From Pipra filicauda (lineage: Eukaryota > Chordata > Aves > Passeriformes > Pipridae): a stretch of DNA of 64,000 nt. The position numbers and the translations under genes were made by a program. Positions 55,601-64,000 of this stretch are shown piece after piece; position 1 is the first letter of the stretch; each line of letters begins with the position of its first letter. The notes beneath the pieces were generated by a model that searched no databases, had not been told where the DNA came from, and saw only the letters and a list, made by a program, of their open reading frames with translations. The stretch is from positions 2,418,001 through 2,482,000 of the forward strand of contig NW_024104376.1 in assembly GCF_003945595.2 (NCBI RefSeq), given 5' to 3'.

Positions 55601-57039
55601 TTAACCAGCTGAAGTACTTCTTTTATCCTTAGATTTGTGTGTTAACACAGACGGTGAATGAAAAATACTATAAAAAACTTCAGAAAATGTGTACATCAGA
55701 TGCATTCAAAACTTCCTTATAAAATTTAAAGTTCCCACATTAACATGTACTCACACATACCATGCTGATTAATTTCTCTGTGTTTGTAGAATTTTAAAGC
55801 TCAATGATGTTGGTACTCTGACTGTTCTGGAACTCTTCAAATGTTGGGGCCTCATTGCATTGCCAGTGCATCTGTGTGAACGATCCACTGTGTTTATTCA
55901 AATAGATACTCATCCATTGTTCAAAAACGTTATGATGCTATTTTTCCCCAGCAGTCTGTTGTGTGGGGAGGAGGTGGGCTTGGATGCAATGGAGAGTTTA
56001 CAAGAATTGCTGGGAAGATGGCAAGTCTGGTAGGGAAAACTTACAGGGTGTGGTTTTGTGGGGTGTGATAATTGTTGTAATACAAAGTGTGGGCTGTAGA
56101 TGGAATGTTTCTCCATGGATATTTTTATGCTTAGTTGGAGGTGATGAAGGGATACAGGTAAAAGCTGGGCTGCACTGGAGGCAGTTTGGTCCAGTTCAGC
56201 AGAATAGTCTCTTGAAACAGGGTGTTTCTGAAGTAGCTATTAATAATCCCACTGTGTGCCCTTAATCCTCACAAAACAGCCCCACCTTTCCCCACTGCTA
56301 TCCCTTAAATTCCACAGCCCTAATCACCACCTCTGCTCTGTGGAGTCATGTTGCTTTTGCTTATGTTCAGTTTGGTGAGCTGCTCCTCTGCCTTTCCCCT
56401 TGTTTCCCCTGTTACATCCTGCTTAGGCTTCAGAATCCATTTTTTGTCTTCTTTTGGCCAAACCCAGCGTTAGCTGTTGTTAGTTGGTCACATGCTCTTG
56501 GAGAAGACTTAGCGGTGTTGCATTTTCTCTCACTGACAGCTGTGTATCGTATCTCTTGGCAGATGAAATCTGACACAACAGTGGAAATCCTGTTGAACAG
56601 TGTCTCAGGAGAACCTGACCCATCAGTTGGATCCGCACAGAGCTGCCCCATCAGTTATGACACGATGTGTCTCCACTAACCCTTTATGAGCTAATTAGAC
56701 CTGTGTTTAGCAAGTCATCCTCCTTAATCTACCAGTTAGGTTTGGAGATGCCTGGCCACCTTCATCAGTTGGGCTTAAAAACAAATGTCAGACAAATCCC
56801 ATCAATCAGGTTTATACACCCAGCACAGCTCACTGTAGTTGTAATGGTTATTACAGCTCAATGTGGGTTTACGCTTGGCCATTTCCAAACCCCACAAAAC
56901 TCCTTATATTATTCACTCCTTAAACTGGTTCTTTTTAGCACTTATTTGCCTGTTAAATTTTTAATAAAAAGAGAGTGTTTTATGGTAAGGAGAAAATCCA
57001 CCTAAAGCAAAAAGCACCTACAGAGGACCACAGGTGTGG

Positions 57040-57545
57040 CTTTACTTTTGCTCAAGGAGAAACTGTCAGTTGATTCAGATAAGGGGTGACTATTACAGCA
57101 GTGTGTAGACATGGATGGAACAGAAGTGTTTGTTCACAGTGTGTCACATAAAGAGCCATTTAATGAAATTGTGCAGCAGCAGGTTTTAAAGCAACGAAAG
57201 GAAGTAACTTTTTACACAGTGAATAGTTCCATTGTGGAATTATGTGCCACAGGATGTTATGGACTCCAGAAGCATTAATTGGTTCAAACAGCTACTAGAC
57301 AAATTAATGGAAAAAAAAATCCTTGACGGCTGTTAGATGCAAAGATTTAAATACAATCACTGTCTTGGTAAATCCCTAAACTGCAAGTTGCTAGTTGTTA
57401 ACAAAATATAGGGTGGGAAACAGCAAAAGGCCTTTCTGTTTGGTGCTCTTCTACTCCAGCTTTTTGCTTCTGCCACTATTAAAGAGAGGAGAATACACTG
57501 GATAGGTCTTTGGTCTAATGTACCATATCTTTATGCAGCATAAAA
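57040..57545 (+). mobile_element. Ancient amniote CR1-like 3' region
   Basis: Decayed, but it keeps the order of an old CR1/L3-type 3' end known across amniotes: a 'GCCACAGGATGTTATGGACT' block near 57,247, 'GGTTCAAACAGCTACTAGAC' near 57,281, and an ending near 57,498-57,545 like 'GATACTGG..AGATGGAC..TTGGTCT..CCA' (here CACTGGATAGGTCTTTGGTC). It is much older than the 61.6 kb copy. Confidence 0.6.
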
Positions 57546-58569
57546 CAAACTGCATAGAAAATACAGAGTTCACAAGTGTGACTGCATCCTGAAATTTATA
57601 TTGACTGGCTATGTAACTTTAGATAAATCACATTTATATTCTGTTTCAAACCTATTTTGGAACATTGTTCTATCTAAGACTACCTTTCGCCTCCATAATT
57701 TTAATACTTGGAAAGTCTTCAGGGTATCTAATAATTTATCTCTGTGTTCTTACTCATATATTTGATGATTTAAAAAATAAATAACAGCTCCTGCTCTGGG
57801 CATTGTTACATAATTGAAAAATTCTTAATCTGAAAGCTCACTTCAAATCCATATAATATAAAACCACATAGACCATTTAATAATTAGGTACTAGCAGATA
57901 AAATCCAGTTTGAAGTTAGTAGAGCTACACCCACTTGGACCAAAGAAGGGAGGAATCTTCAGCTAGATCCTTGTCTTGCACCCAGTTTTCTCCCTTAATG
58001 CCCAAGAAAAACTTAATAACTAGTTCTAAATAACAAATCTTGCTTGTAATATTGATGGGAGGAGGTGAATTACACCTCTGGGTGAATACCTGCTGGGTCC
58101 CCTTCTTAAAAATTTGATGAAATTTCAGCTTAAGTACCTGCTCTGATCTCAAGCACACCAAATGGGATGAAATGTTTCCCTGGATAGTTAGGTACCGTAC
58201 AATGTAGGGTTTTTACTTATTTTAATAGATCAGAATCTGAAAGTTTTAAGGTCAGTCTTTGAGATTCCTGAAGTGGTGAACGCAAAAAATGCCTTTTACA
58301 TCCCCATTAACAGTGTGGTCCAGTGGGAATATATATATGGTCAACTAAGTTGTTGAGCTGGTATTACAGGAGATACTGGATAAGAGGCAACAAAGCATGT
58401 CTTATTTTTAAGAAAAGAGTTGACAGCACTGCCAGGTAAAAAGTCATGATTTTACATGTGCTTTCATTAGTTGAGGAAAGCTTGGCTACAGCATTTTAGT
58501 AACTCTTCTTCCAAGTAGTTTTTGCCTCTCTTAGCCTCCTGTTTATGCATCTAAAAAAACCCCGCTGGT

Positions 58570-61540
58570 TCAACTTCTGTCAGTCATGAGCTCATGGCCC
58601 CTCTCCAGGTTCTGGTTTCTCCAGGTGCCTCTTGAACTGAGAGTTCAGTATGGGATGCGGTATTTCAGCTATTGCCTAATCAATGCTTCATATAGGGGAA
58701 GAGTAACTTCACTGTCCTGCTGGCCATGCTGCTCCTAGTGTAGCCACTATCCAATTTGCTCTTTAGCAGTGAAAACATTGCCTGAAATTTCGCTTGGCAT
58801 CTACCAAAACCTCTCTGTCCTTTTCAGCAGGCCTGCTACAAGGAACTACTACAATCAGTTCCTAGCATGCACTGATGCACACGGTTATCCTGCCCCTAGA
58901 AAAGCTGTAGAATTCTTGTTCTTGAACTTGACATTTCCAGTTCTGAACTTCCTCAAGGTCCTTCTTGATTAAAGCTCTACTGCTTAATGTGTCAAATGCC
59001 ACTGGGTTAGTTATGTCTAGAATATTGCTGAGAGTGCATTAGGTTTCATCATCCAGGTCTTTGGTGAGGATATTGAGCATACTCAGCTCTACTGAGTCTA
59101 CTACAATACTCTGCTTGGTACTGGCTGCCAACTAGAGAGCAATCTGGTGTTTACTGTGAATGTTACCCTCTGAGTCTGGCTGTACTGGTAATTTTCAGTC
59201 TACCCACCAGACCATTTGATTACATCCACCACTCTCCCCACATCTGCATTTCAGGTCATTTTATCCCGTAAGACAATCAGTTTGATCAAGCATTAACTAC
59301 CCTTTGTGAGTCCATGCTGATTGTGGCTGATTACCTTTTTGTTCTCTGCATGTTTGGAGGTGGATTCTACACAGATGTGGTATGAAATCCTTACAGGGGT
59401 TGGGGTGAGGCTAAGCAGCCTGTAGTCACCTTTCTCATGTCTTTTCTAAAGGCAGACACAGTGCTAGCCTTTTTCCAGTTTTCAGGTGTCTGCCTCAATG
59501 GTCATGTGTGGGTTTTTTTTGAGATGGCAGACAGATCTATTGGGGTCACATAAGCCAACTCTTTCAGCGCTTTCAGATTAATCTTCTCTGTCCTCGTAGA
59601 TTTGAATACATCAGCTGCTCTGACTCATTCTTAATTTGTTGTCGTTAACCTGTTCCTTCTCAAACCATACTGGTACACATGGAAATCTAGGAGTAATCTT
59701 TGCCTGTGAAGATTGAGGCAAAAATACTTCAGACTTTTCCATCTGCGCAACCACTAGGTTGTCTTCCCCATTCAGTAACATCCCCAAATTTCCTCTGAAC
59801 AATTTTGTCTTGCTGCTACTTATATCCCCACTTCTTTTAATTCTAAATGCACTTTGGTTTTCCCAGTGTTGTTCCTAAGTGCCAAAGTAGTGCTTTTGTA
59901 CTCCTTTTTTTTGTTTTCTATATGCTGTCTTTTTGTATTACAGTTCATTAAGAACCTCCTTGTTTAGTCAGTGAGTCTTCTACTGAAATGCCAGTCTTCT
60001 TGTACAATAGGATTATTATTAGTTCCTGAGCTGTCAATAAGTTTCCCACAAAAATTTACTAGCTAGACTGACACCTTTTGCTTCATCGTCCCAGAAGATT
60101 CTGCTGAGCTATCTCCTGTATAACCCCAAGTCCACTTACATAAAATCCTTAGTCCTATTTCTTGTGCTTAGCTTCCCAGTCTCCTTCTGGATTGTGAATA
60201 CAATCTGCTTGTGGTCACTTCTCCCAACCTACTATCTGTGACCACATTTGCCGCTCGTTCTTCCATGTTTGTGTACAGAGGTCACATAGAGTATTTCCTT
60301 TGTTTGGTCTCTCTAGCATTTAAAAGTTATTATCAATGCAGTCTGGAAATATCTTGGGTTGCTTTCACAATGCCATGGTGCCCTAGTGAGGACCAAGTCT
60401 GGTGATCGGGTTGTTTTTGGTAGTTGTTTGTGTACAGCACTATCCACTTTGTCCCCTTGAGCAGGTGGTGTGTAACAGGCCCACACTGCTGCATGGCCCA
60501 TGTTGCTTTTGCTTTTGCTTTTGACCAGAAGTCTCCTGTCAGACACATCTCTGGTTTCATACTGGACCTCTGCATAGGCAAGGAGATGCTTTATATGAAA
60601 ATGCAGCTGCCATTCTTCTCCACTGCTTGTTCTTCTTGAACATCCTTCATGACACTGTTCCAGTCATGGATGCTATCCCATTTAATCTTTGTGATCCTGA
60701 TGGCATCAGAACACTATGACTGTGTGTAGACTTCCAGTTCTTGTTTTCTGGCCAAACTCTGTGTGTTAGTACCCAGACACCCAAGTTAGCCTGTGTGTGC
60801 CCTCCCTCCAAGTGGAAATGTGTAACTTTCCCTTGTGGCCTTTCCTTACACAAACTTTCTCCTGTCTTTCTTTACCTCTGGGCCAAGGCCCTGTTCCTCA
60901 TTGAATTTAGTTTAAATCCATCCTCACTATAATAGCAAGTCTCTGTGCAGAGCTGTTTTTTTGACTTCCATGTGTTCATAGCAGTCCATCTTCGTTGAAT
61001 GAGGCATTGTAATCAAAGAAACCGAAGTCTTGCTCTTGACAGCAGCTGCACAGACAGGCATCAGTCTGCTGGTTACATCTGCCAGCCAGGCCTCTCCAGC
61101 CTTAAACAAGGGTTCAAGAGAGTACCACTGGGATTTCTGCTTCTCATGTTTGCTCTGAGCATTCTGTTCCATTTGATCTGCTCAAGGTTTCCCTTGGCTG
61201 TGTTACTTCTGTCCCACAAGGGATAGCAGCAAGAGGTAGAATTCAGAAGGCTGTGTGGGTGTTGGTAATTTGTCTGCAACATCAATGACCTGGGTTCTGG
61301 ACAAGCAAGAGGCTCACATGGATAATTGGGATGGATTCTTGTTTCACATGGGGAGCGTCATCAGCCACTAACACCAATGCTTCCTTTAGTACTGGTGCTA
61401 ATCCAAAGACTTGAGATACTCACTCAGAATCTTATCCCCAAACACTCCCTACTGTTGATGAAACTGTTAGCTAGGCACAGCTGGAGGAGGAAACAGAGCT
61501 GTATTCCTGTTACCTGAAGTCACAGGCTTCCTGGTCCTTC
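58570..61540 (-). mobile_element. Old, long CR1 LINE copy
   Basis: About 3 kb of CR1-like sequence in reverse orientation. Landmarks on the plus strand include a 'GAGTCCATGCTGATTGTGGC' block near 59,310, a 'TAAGCAGCCTGTAGTC' block near 59,413 (both from the reverse transcriptase half), and endonuclease/ORF1-side text such as the 'GGTCACTTCTCCCAACCTAC' region near 60,214. All frames are broken. The limits are approximate and the exact subfamily is unknown. Confidence 0.65.
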
Positions 61541-61559
61541 AGTCATACCTTTCTTCTTA

Positions 61560-62257
61560 GAACCACAGGATAGAATCATAGGATCATTAAGGCTGGAAAA
61601 CCCCTTGGAGTCCAAATGCAAACCACACACTGCCAATACCACCACTAACCCATGTCCCTGAGTGCCACTTCTACACATCTTTTAAATCCCTCCAGGGATG
61701 GTGACTCAACCACTTCCCCGGGCAGCCTGTTGCAATGCTTGATAACACTTTTGGTGAAGAAATTTTTTTGCAATATCCAATCTAAACCTCCCCTGGAGCA
61801 ACGTGAGGCCATTTCCTCTGGTCCCATTGCTTACTGCTTGGGAGAAGAGACCAACCCCCACCTCACTACAGCTTCCTTTCAAGTAGTTGTAGAGAGTGAT
61901 AAGGTCTGCCCTAAGCCTATTTTTCTCCAGGCTACACAACCCCAGCTCCACCAGCTTTATTGCCCTTCTCTGGACATACTCCAGCACCTCAATATCAACA
62001 CTCCCAACCAACTTAGTTTCATCTGCAACCTGACTGAGGGTGCCCTCAATCCCCTCATCCAGATCGTTGATAAAGATGCCCCCATTACAGAGCCCTGGGG
62101 AACACCACATGTAACCAGGCATCAGCTGGATTTAACTCCACTCACCACCACTCTCTGGGCCAGACTATCCAGCCAGTTTTTTACCCAGTGAACTGTGTGC
62201 CCATCCAAGCCATCAATAGCCAATGGAGTCTTCAGGACGATGCTGTGGGAGACAGTG
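61560..62257 (-). mobile_element. Younger CR1 LINE, 3' portion (left of LTR)
   Basis: The 3' tail is at about 61,560 ('ATAGAATCATAGGATCATTA' on plus). Reading leftward on the minus strand, frames follow CR1 reverse transcriptase: [40 protein letters not shown], then a jump to [20 protein letters not shown]. The usual sequence between these last blocks is missing, so an internal deletion of a few hundred bases is present at about 61,990-62,000. The element continues at 63,484 after the inserted LTR. Confidence 0.9.
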
Positions 62258-63483
62258 TGTGGTGGGGGGAAAACAGTTTTCCCCCTGCAGTTATAAAATG
62301 GTAAAACCCCAGGGGGTGGTGACCCTTGAAGTTTTGAGGTTTTACCCAACGAGCGCTTCTGCAAAATATAAACATATCACAAGCAGAATGGAAGAGAAGG
62401 TTGGTTGTAGTTGTTGTTGAAGAAGTAGCCATGTTGTAGGAGCCACGAGGAGAAACAGCAGCAGCCCCACTGGGGGCTGGGCCCCCCCAGCCCCCAGCGG
62501 GGGGGCTGCAGGGAAGTGTTAAACTGAGCTAAGTGCCTGTAGCTAGAAAGCTGAAGGAGTTTTCTCCATCGTGAGTGGGCAAACGGAGCAGCGGCAGAGG
62601 CAGCAGCGAACAGAGGACAGTGGCAAAGAGCCAACAGGTAAGAATTGAAGAAGCAGCAAACAGCATGCAGCCAAGGAAGACACAGAGGTGTCTGAGAGAG
62701 CCGAGAGGGAGAGAGAACCGGCAGCAGAGAGAGAACTGAGTTCTACAGAGAAAGTTTGGGTAAGAACTGAAACTAAAACCCCAAACTCCTTGGAGACCTC
62801 CGAGAAAGGAGGAAGATGATGGACTCTTACTTGAAAGAGTCTTAAAGTGCTACAGCACTTGCAGAAAGGAGCTGAAAAGCTCCAAGAAGGAATGCGGAGG
62901 GGGTGACCTTGGCCCGCCCCCCCCCCCCCCCCCCCTGCTGCTTGAGACAGAGCACAGAGCTCTGCAAAGGGGACTTGAATCCCCTGAAGATAAGGACCAT
63001 CACGAAGACCCCTGCGCTTCGTGGTATGACGTGGTGATAGCGCCCTTGTCCTGGGAAACTCAGCCACGGAAGAGAAGACCCTCGCTTTAGACGATGGGCC
63101 ACGAGGGCTTGGATACCCCCTCGTGTGTACTGGCAGAAATCCAGCTACAGCTGCTGCATGGAAGAGCGAAACAGAGAGACTGTTGCCCTAGAGAGACTGC
63201 TGTTCTGAAAGTAGAAAAGATCTTTTCTTTCTTCCCTCCTGGACTTTTATTTGGAGGGGAGAAGAGATTTGATCCATTGTAAATACTTTTATGTCATGGT
63301 AGGAATAGTTAAGATTGTATATAATGTATTATAGTATTTATTTGTACAGTCATTGTAATGTATATTCCCTTTCCCCCATTCTGAGTCTCGTGTGGTGTCT
63401 GGAAAACCCATCTCACATTGAGTTGAGATGTGGGAGGGGGTTTAGACTAGAGAATTGGATTTTGGAGCTCTCAAACCATGACA
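62258..63483. mobile_element. ERV LTR (about 1.2 kb) inserted in CR1
   Basis: Its ends are TGTGGTGGGG and CCATGACA (TG...CA), and it is flanked on both sides by CAGTG (62,253-62,257 and 63,484-63,488), a 5-base target duplication. The CR1 frame resumes exactly on the far side, so the edges are firm. Inside are a TATAAAA at 62,292, GAG/GCAG-rich sequence, a run of 19 C, and an AT-rich 3' part. There is no gag, pol or env. Five-base duplications fit an ERVL-type integrase. It is probably a solo LTR or a small non-autonomous LTR element. Orientation is undecided, with a slight lean to plus. Confidence 0.8.
62917..62935. repeat. Poly-C run (19 C)
   Basis: A homopolymer inside the LTR. Its length is a likely place for sequencing error. 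Confidence 0.9.
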
Positions 63484-64000
63484 CAGTGCCAAAGGCTTTA
63501 CTAATATCTAGGCAGACACCATCCACAGCCTTTCCCTCATCCACTAAGTGGGTCACCTTGTCATAGAAGGAGAGCAGGTTGGTCAAGCACGACCTACCTT
63601 TCATAAACCCGTGCTAGACCTGATCCCCTGGTTGTCCTGCATGTGCTGCATGATGGCACTCAAGATGATCTGCTCCATAACCTTCCCAGGCACTGAAGTT
63701 AGGCTGACTAGCCTGTAGCTCCCCAGATCCTCCTTCCAGCCCTTCCTGTGGATGGGTGTCACATTTGCTAACTTCCAGTTAACTGAGACCTTTCCAGTGA
63801 GCCAGGACTGCTGCTGAATGATGAAGAGTCACTTGGTGAGCTCTTCCACCAGCTCCCCCAGTACCCATGGGTGGATCTCATCCAGCCCCAAGGACTTGTG
63901 TGTGTCTAAGGGCTGTAGCAGCTCACTGACCATTTCCCCTTGGATTGCAGGGCCTTTATTCTTCTCCCTGTCCTGTCCCTGTGTTCCAGCTGAGGGGGTT
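63484..64000 (-). mobile_element. Younger CR1 LINE, 5'-ward portion (right of LTR)
   Basis: Continuation of the CR1 at 61,560-62,257. The minus-strand frame reads GRSCLTNLLSFYDKVTHLVD followed by EGKAVDGVCLDISKAFGTVS, the reverse transcriptase core in which the LTR landed (consensus AFDTVSHSI). Sequence further right matches the upstream RT region and runs off the window. Confidence 0.92.

Larger units (their letters stand above)
46218..64000 (+). other. NSMCE2: NSMCE2 third intron, beyond window edge
   Basis: At least 17.8 kb of intron. The human continuation (VKEERPEKIPDLK...) was not found. Contents are a GC-rich CTCF-like/pentamer patch at 46.7 kb, a possible microexon at 50.7 kb, hairpins near 49.95 kb, a (TA)n run near 52.59 kb, and heavy CR1 and LTR occupancy from 57 kb to the end. 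Confidence 0.75.

Noticed and set aside
61652..62191. 179-codon plus-strand frame and 133-codon frame at 27,913-28,314
   Set aside because: Both are the antisense of CR1 reverse transcriptase/3' UTR, which often stays open in that direction.
62543..63067. 174-codon minus-strand frame
   Set aside because: It lies entirely in the LTR, includes the poly-C run, and resembles no retroviral or other protein.

Overview
This is nuclear DNA from a vertebrate, almost certainly a bird. The evidence is short exons with GT-AG introns, AT-rich intronic sequence, many CR1 retrotransposon copies of several ages, compact LTR insertions, and a CpG-island promoter shared by two divergent genes. A songbird or other neoavian bird is my guess from the LTRs; the sequence alone does not prove it. 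I see no prokaryotic gene, CRISPR array, tRNA or rRNA.

Positions 1 to about 19,340 hold the 5' two thirds of WASHC5 (strumpellin, KIAA0196) on the minus strand. I could assemble 17 consecutive coding exons by eye. All have GT-AG boundaries and compatible phases, and together they give residues 1-733 of a protein that is about 1,159 residues in human. The remaining exons lie beyond the left edge. Strumpellin is the large scaffold subunit of the WASH complex, which activates Arp2/3 on endosomes.

Positions about 19,080-19,650 are a CpG island acting as a bidirectional promoter. It carries a (CCG)7 run, a CCCCA pentamer array, a GC box and a GTCACATGAC E-box.

Positions about 19,500-64,000 hold the 5' part of NSMCE2 (MMS21, the SUMO E3 ligase of the SMC5/6 complex) on the plus strand. 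There is a probable non-coding first exon ending at 19,608 and two clear coding exons (23,047-23,194 and 46,111-46,217), which give the first 80 residues. A possible in-frame 30-base microexon lies at 50,708-50,737. The rest of this span is very long introns; the RING-type catalytic part lies beyond the right edge. The same head-to-head WASHC5/NSMCE2 order occurs on human 8q24.13.

The introns hold CR1 copies of different ages (about 8.9, 11.6, 13.1, 27.5, 31.4, 40.6, 57.0, 58.6-61.5 and 61.6-64.0 kb), one LTR at 20,361-20,798, and one LTR of about 1.2 kb (62,258-63,483) inserted in a CR1 with a 5-base target duplication. At 46.7 kb a GC-rich patch carries a strong CTCF-like motif next to a (TCCCA)13 array. 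I found no undescribed multi-gene system. The most interesting leads are the microexon, the CTCF/pentamer patch and the promoter E-box.
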